This document shows positions 8,071 to 15,131 of a stretch of DNA of 40,777 bases, in pieces. Origin of the DNA: Chloroflexota bacterium. Lineage in GTDB: Bacteria; Chloroflexota; Anaerolineae; CG2-30-64-16. A program made the translations under genes and the position numbers. The notes under the pieces are model-generated. The model searched no databases and was not told where the DNA came from. It saw only the letters and a program-made list of their open reading frames with translations. Location: positions 1 through 40,777 of the forward strand of contig JAKPQT010000175.1 of assembly GCA_029555885.1 (NCBI GenBank), read 5' to 3'. Each line of letters starts with the position of its first letter. Position 1 is the first letter of the stretch.

Positions 8071-8099
8071 AGTATAAGACGCCCGGCCTGCAAATGCAA
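8071..8099 (-). promoter_or_regulatory. Sigma70-type promoter for the patatin gene
   Basis: On the minus strand, TTGCAT (8094-8099), a 17-base spacer, then TATACT (8071-8076). The expected start of transcription is about 60 bases ahead of the ATG at 8002. The -35 box is the same TTGCAT as in the promoter at 32711. No GAAC-N4-GTTC box is present here. Confidence 0.6.
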
Positions 8100-8121
8100 G
8101 GGTCCGAATGAGTCAGGGCGC

Positions 8122-8222
8122 GGTTCACGTTGGGGGTAGAAACGAGCGGAGCATCCTGAGCGGCGGGCGGCCCGCTATGTGGGCCGCCCGCAGTCGAAGG
8201 ATGCTCGCGCCCCCAGCATGAA
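8122..8222. repeat. Compound hairpin element with TTCA-GGGGG arms
   Basis: Outer arms GGTTCACGTTGGGGG (8122-8136) and CCCCCAGCATGAA (8210-8222) are imperfect inverted repeats. Inside them AGCATCCT/AGGATGCT (8150/8198) and a perfect 11-bp stem GCGGGCGGCCC (8163-8173 with 8181-8191) form a long hairpin. The words CCTGAGCG and GCAGTCGAAGG match the REP-like elements at 18275 and 32583. Similar outer arms flank the element at 10895. The element lies in the 368-bp gap between the divergent patatin and NIPSNAP genes; apart from it and the promoters, nothing else is visible there. Confidence 0.7.
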
Positions 8223-8370
8223 TGCACCCAATGAGTCTCCGTATGCCTCTGGCGTGCTCGCATCAGACCGGCACATTCCTCCCGCCGCCGGATGTGGGTA
8301 GCAAATCGTTCAAAGTGCGCTGCATCTGTTATACTTGGCACGTTCGTCACTTTCAGGAGGAGGAAATCAC

Positions 8371-8700
8371 ATGATCTACGAACTGCGCACCTACTGGGCG
8401 CACCCCGGCAAGATCGAGGCCCTGCACAACCGTTTCCGCACGTTGACGATGGGCATCTTTGCGCGGCGCGGGATGCAGGTCGTCGGGTTCTGGACGCCGC
8501 AGCCCGCAACCCCTGAGACCGGCGACCTGGTGTACTTGATGGCGTTTCCCGATGTGGCAGCAAAGGAGGCCGCGTGGGAGGGCTTCCGGGCCGATCCCGA
8601 GTGGGTGACGGGCCGGGCAGCCAGCGAGGTCGATGGCCCCCTTGCAGCGAAGGTCGTCAGCACCGTGCTCGTATCGACCGACTACGCACCGCAACCCTGA
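8371..8700 (+). CDS. NIPSNAP family protein
   Basis: A 109-aa NIPSNAP-family (dimeric alpha/beta-barrel) protein. It starts MIYELRTYWAHPGKIEAL and has the family features RNRF/HNRF, GIFARRGMQVVGFW and DLVYLMAFPDVAAKEAAWEGFRAD, i.e. a single ferredoxin-like domain. Bacterial members are often linked to small-molecule catabolism, but no reaction can be assigned. The start at 8371 is supported by AGGAGGAGGA directly upstream; an earlier Met lacks this. A weak -10-like TATACT is at 8330-8335. It is followed after 9 bp by an O-methyltransferase-like gene and the two are surely co-transcribed. Confidence 0.9.
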   Translation: MIYELRTYWAHPGKIEALHNRFRTLTMGIFARRGMQVVGFWTPQPATPETGDLVYLMAFPDVAAKEAAWEGFRADPEWVTGRAASEVDGPLAAKVVSTVLVSTDYAPQP

Positions 8701-8709
8701 GGAGCCACC

Positions 8710-9474
8710 GTGTCCCTGATTTACGAGGCGCCCGACGGGCGCACTCACAAAATGGTCTTTGCCGATCCCTACCGGCAACTAGAGCCGCTCGCGGCCGAGA
8801 TCGAAGTGGTCGAGGGCGGCCTGGCCGCGCTGGTGCGGGCCGGCATCCTACCCCACACGAATTATGACCGCGCGAAGCTGCTGGCCCACCGCGCCGCTGT
8901 CAGGGAGCGGATGGACATCCCCTGGACGGCCATCACCCCACGCATGCAGCGGCTGCTGTATGCGATCAACGCGATTGCACAGCCGCAGGTGATGGTGGCG
9001 GTCGGCGTCTTCTGCGGCTTCACCTACATGTCCAACGCCGGCGCAGCCCTTGGCCCGGGCGCCGCCTATCGCGCCCGGCGGCTGACCGGCATCGAGATCG
9101 TGCCGGAGGAGGCCGACCGCGCGCGGCGCAACGTCGAGCAGTTCCGCAACGGGGACGAAGACTTCCCGGCAGCCATCCTCGGCGTCGACGGCCTGCCCTG
9201 GCTCGAGGCGTACGATCCCCGCGCGGACGGGCCGATCGACCTGCTCTACCTGGATGCCAACGACCCGAATCGCGACCACAAATCCATCTACCTCAAGCTC
9301 CTGCAGGCCGCGGAACATGCGCTCCGGCCCGGCGCGCTCGTGCTGGCGCACAACTCGGTCAACTGCGCCGGCGAGCTGGCCGACTACCTGGCCTACGTGC
9401 GCGACCCGGCCCACGGTCGCGTGAGCATGAACATGGTGATCGACGACCAGGGACTGGAAGTCACGCTGATCTAG
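8710..9474 (+). CDS. O-methyltransferase-like class I SAM enzyme
   Basis: A 254-aa protein with a Rossmann methyltransferase core resembling the catechol/caffeoyl-CoA O-methyltransferase group. After an N-terminal helical part (about 1-75) comes VMVAVGVFCGFTYMS (motif I position, the usual E-x-G degenerate to AVGVFCG), then TGIEIVPEEADRARRNVEQF (motif II, the acidic residue that binds the SAM ribose) and PIDLLYLDANDPNRDHKSIY (metal-site-like D in LYLDAND). The late HNSV replaces the DN pair of canonical metal-dependent members. The start is GTG 8710 with GAGGAG upstream. It is the second gene of the NIPSNAP operon and ends just before a double hairpin at 9503. Confidence 0.82.
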   Translation: MSLIYEAPDGRTHKMVFADPYRQLEPLAAEIEVVEGGLAALVRAGILPHTNYDRAKLLAHRAAVRERMDIPWTAITPRMQRLLYAINAIAQPQVMVAVGVFCGFTYMSNAGAALGPGAAYRARRLTGIEIVPEEADRARRNVEQFRNGDEDFPAAILGVDGLPWLEAYDPRADGPIDLLYLDANDPNRDHKSIYLKLLQAAEHALRPGALVLAHNSVNCAGELADYLAYVRDPAHGRVSMNMVIDDQGLEVTLI

Positions 9475-9502
9475 ACCAAGTGTACACTCTCAAATGGAGG
9501 TA

Positions 9503-9562
9503 CCCCTCTCCCCCACCGCAGTGTGGGAGAGGGGTGGGCGGCCAAAGGCCGCACGGGGTGAG
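9503..9562. terminator. Double-hairpin repeat between convergent genes
   Basis: The first stem is CCCCTCTCCC paired with GGGAGAGGGG (9503-9534), with the loop containing CACCGCAGTG. The second is GCGGCC-AAA-GGCCGC (9538-9552), followed by ACGGGGTGAG. The second module is identical, except for its three loop bases, to those at 12695 and inside the coding sequence at 34171. It lies between the convergent genes ending at 9474 and 9579. Confidence 0.75.
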
Positions 9563-9578
9563 AACCCAGCGACGCCGC

Positions 9579-10730
9579 TCAGCCCCAGATCGTCGCCTCG
9601 ATATACCGCTCGCCGTCCGGCGCATCGTTGAAGTAGTAGACCGTCACGAACCGGCCGTCGCTGCGCTGCACCGTCCGGGGATAGCCGAGGTCACGGTTGC
9701 CCCCGTCTGCGCGCAGCACGCGTTCCTCGCCCCAGGTCTCGCCGCCGTCCATGCTCAGCCGGGCGCGGATGCCATAGGGCGCATTGCGATAGCCGTACGT
9801 GAGACACAGGCCCGTCGGCTGGCCCGCCACAGGGATCAGCGCGGGCGGATTGCCCCAGCTGCCCGTGTGGGCCACGGGCCGGCCCAGGTACTGCCACGAC
9901 TCTCCCTCATCGTCCGAAGCATACAGATCAAGCCACATCCGCTCTTCAGCGGTGCTGCCGGTAGCCCCGCCGCTTGCCTCGCGCCCGCGGCAGCGGATGG
10001 CCGTAAGAATGCGCGCGGCATCCGGCGATCCCGGCCGCGCGATGCGCACGCTCGAAGGCATGATGGCAAATCCCTCCGGCTCCGGCCCGATCCACGCCAC
10101 GAAACGCCAGGTCTGCCCGCCGTCCGTCGTGCGCACGCAAAAGGGCCGTCCCTCCCGGCCGTTCGTCTTGGCCGCGGTCAGGAAGAGCAGCAGGTCGCGC
10201 GGTCCGAGCACAACATAGTCTGTGCGCGCCGCGATGCCCGGCAGTCCGAAATCCCCCAGCGCGTATGGGCCTTGCCAGGAACGGCAGCGGTCCTGCGAGG
10301 TGTAGAACCAGGAGACTGCGCCCGCCTCCAGCCCCGTGCGGCCGCAGAGCAGCGCGAAGTCCGGATGGGTGAAGTCCACCCCAGGGCAGGGCTCCGGCAG
10401 GGCCGGCTGTCCCGCGGCCAGCGCGGTCCCCGCGCGGAGCGCCGGTACCACGTGCTCGTCAGCCGACAGCGCGCGGCCGCCCGGCGACGCGACCGGCATC
10501 GGCGCGACGTCCCACGTCAGCCCGCCGTCCAGGCTCCGCGCCTGCAGCGTCACGAACGGGCGCGCGTGGTCACAGGCATGGCCAGTCGCCGGGACTTTTA
10601 GTTCGCCTGCCACAAAGCCGGCGACGATCTCATCGCGGCCACCTGCGCCCGGCCACGACCAGATGCCGTAATTGGCCGGCCAGCCCGCGAAGCCTCCCGC
10701 CTCGCGATACACAATGACATGCTCCACCAC
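9579..10730 (-). CDS. Sialidase/BNR-repeat-like beta-propeller protein
   Basis: A 383-aa protein with five Asp-box motifs (S-x-D-x-G-x-S/T-W type): SLDGGLTWDV, SQDRCRSWQG, TTDGGQTWRF, SDDEGESWQY and SMDGGETWGE, evenly spaced, predicting a six-bladed sialidase-like propeller. No signal peptide is seen, and the catalytic Arg triad/Tyr-Glu of true sialidases cannot be confirmed by eye, so it may be an exo-alpha-sialidase or a non-catalytic BNR protein. The GTG start at 10730 (VVEHVIVYREAGG) is chosen because GGAGG lies nine bases upstream; a Met 24 codons earlier lacks one. The last blade ends RYIEATIWG with no C-terminal anchor. It is convergent with the O-methyltransferase gene. Confidence 0.83.
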   Translation of the reverse strand: MVEHVIVYREAGGFAGWPANYGIWSWPGAGGRDEIVAGFVAGELKVPATGHACDHARPFVTLQARSLDGGLTWDVAPMPVASPGGRALSADEHVVPALRAGTALAAGQPALPEPCPGVDFTHPDFALLCGRTGLEAGAVSWFYTSQDRCRSWQGPYALGDFGLPGIAARTDYVVLGPRDLLLFLTAAKTNGREGRPFCVRTTDGGQTWRFVAWIGPEPEGFAIMPSSVRIARPGSPDAARILTAIRCRGREASGGATGSTAEERMWLDLYASDDEGESWQYLGRPVAHTGSWGNPPALIPVAGQPTGLCLTYGYRNAPYGIRARLSMDGGETWGEERVLRADGGNRDLGYPRTVQRSDGRFVTVYYFNDAPDGERYIEATIWG

Positions 10731-10894
10731 GGTTGTCTGCCTCCACAAGTGTGTGTCTCGCCTCCCGGTGCACCAGCCTAATGATACGCGTGGCCGCTCC
10801 ATGCGTCAACCGATTTGCAGCAATTGGATCGCAGCCCTCCTACCAAATATCCACCTATCTTCCGCGTGATCCGCGTCTTCCGCGGTTGCCCGCA

Positions 10895-11071
10895 GCGGGT
10901 GCGTTTCACGTTGGGGGCGCGGCCATCGCGGATAAACGAATGCGCTGGCGCGCCACGAATACGCGAATCGTGTGCGCCGCGGCGGGATATTCGTGTATCC
11001 GTGCCCAGCGCCGCAGCGCCATTCGCGTATTCGCGATGGCCGCGTTCGCCCCCAGTATGAAACGCGCCCGC
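10895..11071. repeat. Large compound hairpin with CGAATACG words
   Basis: Arms GCGGGTGCGTTTCACGTTGG at 10895 and their imperfect complement at 11048-11071 are followed inward by GCGGCCATCGCG and its mate CGCGATGGCCGCG (near 11030-11045). Between them are repeated words CGAATACGCGAA and complements (TTCGTGTATCCG). This makes an imperfect hairpin of about 175 bp just upstream of the promoter at 11086. It shares arm sequence with 8122-8222 and inner words with 24481-24550. The 409-bp gap 10731-11139 contains this, the promoter and nothing else I can name. Confidence 0.65.
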
Positions 11072-11085
11072 CCGCAGCAACACAC

Positions 11086-11114
11086 TTGACAGAACTAATG
11101 TTCTGGCCTATAAT
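11086..11114 (+). promoter_or_regulatory. Consensus sigma70 promoter with LexA-like operator in the spacer
   Basis: TTGACA (11086-11091), exactly 17 bases, TATAAT (11109-11114): both boxes match consensus perfectly. The spacer contains GAACTAATGTTC (11092-11103), within the perfect palindrome AGAAC-N4-GTTCT (11091-11104). GAAC-N4-GTTC is the core of the SOS box recognised by Gram-positive-type LexA. A repressor here would block RNA polymerase directly. Transcription should start near 11121, leaving a leader of about 19 bases with AAGGGAGAG before the ATG at 11140. Confidence 0.8.
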
Positions 11115-11139
11115 CGTACAAGACATAAGGGAGAGTGCT

Positions 11140-11700
11140 ATGAGACGCTATCAGACTGTCACCCGCTGGTCGGATAACTCCCGCAGCACGGCGTATGCCG
11201 CCCAGCGGCGCCGCGATGACGCCGAGTTCACGCGCATTTGTCGCGCGGCGTTGCAGGCTGCGGGGTTTGCCGTGGATATGGGCAAGCAGTTCTTTGCCGA
11301 TGCCGGCGTCGAGGTGGACCTGATCGCCACCAACCGCCAGGGCATCAGCTTTTACATCACCTGCCGCGGGACGGAGCAAGGCGCTCGGCCCGGCGTGGCG
11401 CGGCCGTCTGCCGCGCGGGCCTACAAGAAGGCCATCGGCCGGGCCTCCGCGCTGCACGCGCAGGGCTGGGGTCCATCGCTGCTGTTGACCACGTTCGCGC
11501 CCGACACAGAGCGGTCGCGTGCCCTGCTGGCCGCGGTCAATCCGGAAGTGCTGTTCGACGTGGTCAACCCGCTGACCGATGTCTACCGGCTGCGCTGGCT
11601 GGCCCGCGCGGACGAACGGCAGCTCGCCGCGGACCTCGACCGCCGCCGCAAGCCGTCTGGCCAGCGACGAAATAACAGAACGCTGATGACGCAGATGTAA
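11140..11700 (+). CDS. Hypothetical protein under LexA-like control, possible degenerate nuclease fold
   Basis: A 186-aa soluble basic protein I do not recognise. The core VEVDLIATNRQGISFYITCRG looks like the D ... E-x-K beta-hairpin of PD-(D/E)XK folds, but the expected acidic residue before the Lys/Arg is Thr (YITCR), so it may be catalytically dead or use another arrangement. It is followed by RPGVARPSAARAYKKAIGRASAL and PSLLLTTFAPDTERSRALL, a pattern I associate with restriction-endonuclease-like hypothetical proteins (inference). The ATG at 11140 follows AAGGGAGAG. The promoter is perfect consensus with an SOS-type operator. The last eight codons lie in one arm of a 16-bp inverted repeat, so the original C-terminus may have been altered by repeat insertion. 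Confidence 0.7.
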   Translation: MRRYQTVTRWSDNSRSTAYAAQRRRDDAEFTRICRAALQAAGFAVDMGKQFFADAGVEVDLIATNRQGISFYITCRGTEQGARPGVARPSAARAYKKAIGRASALHAQGWGPSLLLTTFAPDTERSRALLAAVNPEVLFDVVNPLTDVYRLRWLARADERQLAADLDRRRKPSGQRRNNRTLMTQM

Positions 11701-11762
11701 CTGATTTATAAGATCGATATCACAATCAGGTCAATCAGTCCAATCAGCGTCATCAGCGTTCT
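11677..11762. repeat. Inverted repeat with AATCAG words spanning a stop codon
   Basis: A perfect 16-bp inverted repeat, AGAACGCTGATGACGC (11677-11692) and its complement (11747-11762). Between the arms are repeated CAATCAG words (CAATCAGGTCAATCAGTCCAATCAG). The left arm encodes the last residues of the upstream gene and its stop codon. The right arm ends 11 bp before the convergent gene's stop. Confidence 0.75.
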
Positions 11763-11773
11763 ATTCCGGCTCT

Positions 11774-12544
11774 CTAACGCGCGCGGCCGACCGCGGGGAA
11801 TCTGTCGCTGTCACCGAGGCGCTGGCCCTCCCGCAGGCCGAGCGGGTCCGTCACGACGTGCCTCGCGCCGGTGTAGGTGGTCTCCGCATCCATATAGATG
11901 ATGATGTGGGCGACCCGCGGCTCATCCGTATCATTCGAATTAGCCATGTGTGCGCACAGGCCGTTATGGAACGTGCAGTCGCCCGCGCGCAGCGGCAGCG
12001 TCACGCGGGGGCTGTAGACCAACTCGGGCCACAGCTCCATCAGGTCATCGTGGTCAGCCAGGTTCTGTGGCCGCAGGTCCCCGCGCTTGTGCGTGCCCGG
12101 AATGAAGGTCATGCACCCGCGCTCCACCGGCACGTCCACCAGCGCGATCCACGCTGACAGCGTGTGCCGCGAGTTGCTGTGCGGCCAGTATGGGAAATCC
12201 TGGTGATACTCCGTCGGGGCCTTGTTGTGTGGCTGCTTGATGAGCAGGTGATCGTGCCAGATGCGCAGCGGAATGCCTGCCAGCCGTTCCGCGATGCCCG
12301 CGACGTTCGGGTGCAGCGTCAACTGCTTCATCGTCTCGCTCTCCACCCAGGCATTCACGAGCTGCGTGAAGATGGGGCCCTGATGGAGCGACTGCATCGA
12401 TTTCTGCAGTTCGACTGCCGCGCGGCGATACTCCTCAGCCTCCTCGCGCGATATCACCCCGGGGACCTTCACAAAGCCCTGGTTGCGATAGGATTGTACC
12501 AGGTCGTCGGTGAGCGTTTCGGGCGTGGTGCGGACCGTTGCCAT
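11774..12544 (-). CDS. Phytanoyl-CoA dioxygenase (PhyH) family Fe(II)/2-oxoglutarate oxygenase
   Basis: A 256-aa non-haem iron oxygenase with a double-stranded beta-helix fold. Iron ligands are visible as His and Asp of the H-x-D motif in TEYHQDFPYWPHS (about residues 112-114) and the distal His in CTFHNGLCAHMANSN (about 193). The 2-oxoglutarate-binding Arg is probably in DEPRVAHIIIY. A helical region SREEAEEYRRAAVELQKSM near the N-terminus is typical. The substrate is unknown; members hydroxylate lipids, compatible solutes and natural products. The start at 12544 has GGGAGG upstream, while an earlier Met does not. A -10-like TATACT lies at 12589-12594 on the minus strand without a clear -35. 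Confidence 0.92.
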   Translation of the reverse strand: MATVRTTPETLTDDLVQSYRNQGFVKVPGVISREEAEEYRRAAVELQKSMQSLHQGPIFTQLVNAWVESETMKQLTLHPNVAGIAERLAGIPLRIWHDHLLIKQPHNKAPTEYHQDFPYWPHSNSRHTLSAWIALVDVPVERGCMTFIPGTHKRGDLRPQNLADHDDLMELWPELVYSPRVTLPLRAGDCTFHNGLCAHMANSNDTDEPRVAHIIIYMDAETTYTGARHVVTDPLGLREGQRLGDSDRFPAVGRAR

Positions 12545-12651
12545 TGCTGAATCCTCCCTGTTGACAAGTCTTGGCCAATAACAGCGCGAGTATAAGCGGA
12601 TTCTCCGGCAATCATAGTAGCTTGGCCCACAAAGATACACGCTGTGGGAAT

Positions 12652-12720
12652 AAAAAAACCCCCTCTCCGGGATTGCAGTCCAGGAGAGGGGTGGGCGGCC
12701 GCGGGCCGCACGGGGTGAGG
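12652..12720 (-). terminator. Double-hairpin repeat acting as terminator of the protease gene
   Basis: Read on the minus strand, module GCGGCC-CGC-GGCCGC is followed by GGAGAGGGG hairpin pairing (12660-12690) and then TTTTTTT (12652-12658), a classical intrinsic terminator. It begins two bases after the stop codon at 12723. It belongs to the same repeat family as 986, 9503 and 20251, and is the only copy with a T-run. Confidence 0.85.
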
Positions 12721-12722
12721 TT

Positions 12723-13925
12723 CTACTTCACCGTCAATGCGCCCAGCTCATCGTTCTGGGTGATATTGGCGATGGGGCTGAAGATGAACGTCTTGTTGTC
12801 CGCGCTGCCGCCCCACAGGATGCCCTGCAGCGCCACGTTGCCGGTCCCGCTGAAGACCGGCGAGCCGCTATCGCCGCTCCCGACCGTGGCCGACACCCAA
12901 CTCTGGCAGAGCTGCACGATGTTGCTGCCGGACACGCCAGTGTCAACGCACGTGCGGGTGACTGCCCCCTGTGACCAGCCGCTCGTCCGGCCGACCTTGT
13001 TCACAACCGTGCCCACCGTATGTGTGCCCGTGCCGGAGATGTTAAAGCTGCCGCTGATCTCGAGCGAGCCGTTGTTGGGCCCGGTCGTCTTCGCAATCGC
13101 TCCCAACGTGAATTCTACAGGGTTGAGCCTGACGAACGCGCTGTCGCTGTAGCGGCACACCTTGCCCTTGATCGTGCGCGGGCACTTGGCCTTGCTGTAG
13201 GTCGGGTCGGCAGTCTCCACGCCAATGACAGTGGAGTCGACTGTCTGCGTGGGCTGCCAGTACTGCGTTCCTTCCACGCCGCCCTGCTTCGTCGTGCAGT
13301 GCGAGTTGGTGACGAAGCCGGCGACGCCCCCGCGCGTGGCATTGAAGCCGTAAGTGCAAAGATAGCCGGGGAAGTTGATCTGCAATCCGCCCTGCAAGGG
13401 CCGCACCCGATCGCGCAGCGTCGCCAGTTGGAGCACGGGCGGTGTTTCCACGATTTCCACGGCCTTCAGCGGAATCTGTAACCGCATCAGCGCCTGGGTG
13501 ACTGCTGCGCCCGCAGCCTTATTCTCCACGCCGATGGCTACGCGGTTCAGCGTCTCATCCACATCCGTGAAGACCACGCCGGGCAGGTCGAATACCGCAC
13601 CGGCCTCATCTTGCCAGGCCTTCAGTTGCGCAAAACCGTACTGGCCTTGTCGCACCTGGATGCCGCGGGCCGGCAGCCCTTCGGCGCCGAACGCGGCGGC
13701 CAGCGCGCGTTCGACTGCGGGCCGGCTTTCCAGGTTGGTCAGATATACAGTGAGCGTATCGTTCTCGACGAACGCGCCCCCGAAACCAGGGACCTGGCGG
13801 TCGATCGCCAGGTTGAGTTCATCTACTGTGTCAGGTCCGGCTGCGCCAGCGGTAGCCCAGCCGCTTGCCAACAACAGCGCCAGTATGCCGACGATCACGA
13901 ACACTCTCGCGATTTTAGGTGGCAT
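12723..13925 (-). CDS. Exported chymotrypsin-fold serine protease with pro-region
   Basis: A 400-aa secreted S1-like protease. A signal peptide (KIARVFVIVGILALLLASG) spans residues 4-25, followed by a pro-region (about 30-175, with YLTNLESRPAVERAL resembling inhibitory propeptides) and then the protease domain. The triad is visible as His near 207 (TNSHCTT), Asp near 262 (YSDSAFVRL) and Ser near 354 (VGSGDSGSPVFSG). Several Cys residues (SHC, KCPR, VCR, RTCVD, QLCQS) suggest disulphides, as in alpha-lytic or Streptomyces-type enzymes. The start at 13925 has GGAGG six bases upstream; a Met 23 codons earlier gives an implausible extension. It ends at an intrinsic terminator. Confidence 0.92.
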   Translation of the reverse strand: MPPKIARVFVIVGILALLLASGWATAGAAGPDTVDELNLAIDRQVPGFGGAFVENDTLTVYLTNLESRPAVERALAAAFGAEGLPARGIQVRQGQYGFAQLKAWQDEAGAVFDLPGVVFTDVDETLNRVAIGVENKAAGAAVTQALMRLQIPLKAVEIVETPPVLQLATLRDRVRPLQGGLQINFPGYLCTYGFNATRGGVAGFVTNSHCTTKQGGVEGTQYWQPTQTVDSTVIGVETADPTYSKAKCPRTIKGKVCRYSDSAFVRLNPVEFTLGAIAKTTGPNNGSLEISGSFNISGTGTHTVGTVVNKVGRTSGWSQGAVTRTCVDTGVSGSNIVQLCQSWVSATVGSGDSGSPVFSGTGNVALQGILWGGSADNKTFIFSPIANITQNDELGALTVK

Positions 13926-14052
13926 CCAGAGCCTCCGTTGGGGAATGGGGGATATGTGCACCAGGAAATGCATGCACTCAATATATGGTAGCATATCTTT
14001 CGCAAATGCACAAATGCTGTGTTCATTGTGGACACACTATGGGGATGGAAGA

Positions 14053-14101
14053 TGACAGACGGGAGACGGATTGCGGATTACAGATTGAAGATTGAAGATT
14101 A
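14053..14101. repeat. Word-repeat tract (GATTGAA/GAAGATT unit)
   Basis: A run of degenerate words ACAGACGGGAGACGGATTGC, then GGATTACAGATTGAAGATT and GAAGATTAGG, immediately upstream of the LigD-type gene. Same word family as 2115 and 4370. Confidence 0.65.
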
Positions 14102-14132
14102 GGTCTCGGATATGCAGGGAGGTGGTGGGCAT

Positions 14133-15062
14133 ATGGCGAGTCAGACCAGCATCAAGGTGGGGCGGCGGAGCATTGCCGTCTCCAGCCTGGACAAGCTGCT
14201 CTTCCCCGCACAGGGCGGGGCAGAGGCCGTCACGAAGGGCGAGCTCATCGAGTACTACCGGCAGGTCGCGCCCATACTGCTGCGCTATCTCAAGGGCCGG
14301 CCGCTTTCGCTGCAGCGCTATCCGGGCGGCATCGCGGAGCAGGGCTTTTATCAGAAGGAAGTGCCCGATTACTTCCCGGATTGGATCGACCGGGCGCGCA
14401 TCGAGGTGCTGGAGACGGGCGAGATTCAAGAGCAGGTCATCTGCAACGACCCGGCGACGCTCGTCTACCTCGCCAACCAGAATACCATCACCTTCCACCC
14501 CTGGTTGAGCCGCGCCGACCGCCTGTATTATCCCGACAAGCTCATCTTCGACCTGGACCCGCCGGGCGAGTTCGAGGCGGCACGCCAGGCTGCCTGGCTG
14601 CTGCGCGATCTGCTGACTGAGCTCGGCCTGCGCCCGTTCGTCATGACGACCGGCTCGCGCGGACTGCATGTCGTCGCCCCGCTGGACCGCAAGGCCGATT
14701 TTGACGCCGTGCGTGACTTTGCCCGTGACTTGGCCGTGTTGCTGGCCCGGCAGCATCCTGACACCTTGACCGTGGAGATGCGCAAGGACGAACGTGAGGG
14801 CCGCGTGTTCCTGGACTATCTGCGCAACGCTTACGCCAGCACCGCAGTCGCACCCTATGCGGTCCGGGCCCGGCCCGGCGCACCGGTGGCCACGCCGCTG
14901 GCTTGGGAAGAGCTGGAAGACCCTGCGCTGCGCTCCGACACATACACCCTGCGCACGCTGCCTGACCGTCTGGCGCGCGTTGGTGACCCGTGGCGCGACC
15001 TGGGCCGCCATGCGCACAAACTCGACCCGGCGCGCCTCGCGAACCTGCACAACCGCAGTTGA
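14133..15062 (+). CDS. Stand-alone LigD-type DNA polymerase/primase (PolDom)
   Basis: A 309-aa archaeo-eukaryotic-primase-like polymerase of the LigD family, which in bacterial non-homologous end joining fills gaps with a preference for ribonucleotides. The opening VSSLDKLLFPAQGG, with GELIEYYRQVAPILLRYLKGRPLSLQRYPGG, is diagnostic. The catalytic DxD is in LIFDLDPPGE (about residues 139-143). The SRGLHVVAPL motif and VFLDYLRNAYASTAVAPYAVRARPGAPVATPL region follow as expected. Length matches an isolated polymerase domain, with no ligase or phosphoesterase domain fused. The start at 14133 follows a GGGAGG; an earlier ATG at 14112 lacks a site. No Ku or ligase gene is nearby, so partners would have to lie elsewhere. 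Confidence 0.93.
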   Translation: MASQTSIKVGRRSIAVSSLDKLLFPAQGGAEAVTKGELIEYYRQVAPILLRYLKGRPLSLQRYPGGIAEQGFYQKEVPDYFPDWIDRARIEVLETGEIQEQVICNDPATLVYLANQNTITFHPWLSRADRLYYPDKLIFDLDPPGEFEAARQAAWLLRDLLTELGLRPFVMTTGSRGLHVVAPLDRKADFDAVRDFARDLAVLLARQHPDTLTVEMRKDEREGRVFLDYLRNAYASTAVAPYAVRARPGAPVATPLAWEELEDPALRSDTYTLRTLPDRLARVGDPWRDLGRHAHKLDPARLANLHNRS

Positions 15063-15131
15063 CGTCAGTACCAAAGTCTTGTAGCATGTTTGTGCTTATT
15101 TAGGTCTGTGTAACCATCGGGAGACCACTCA

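Noticed and set aside
8003..8563. Upstream extension of the patatin gene by 187 codons
   Set aside because: It crosses the promoter and a compound hairpin, and overlaps the divergent NIPSNAP gene; the family starts at 8002 with a perfect ribosome site.
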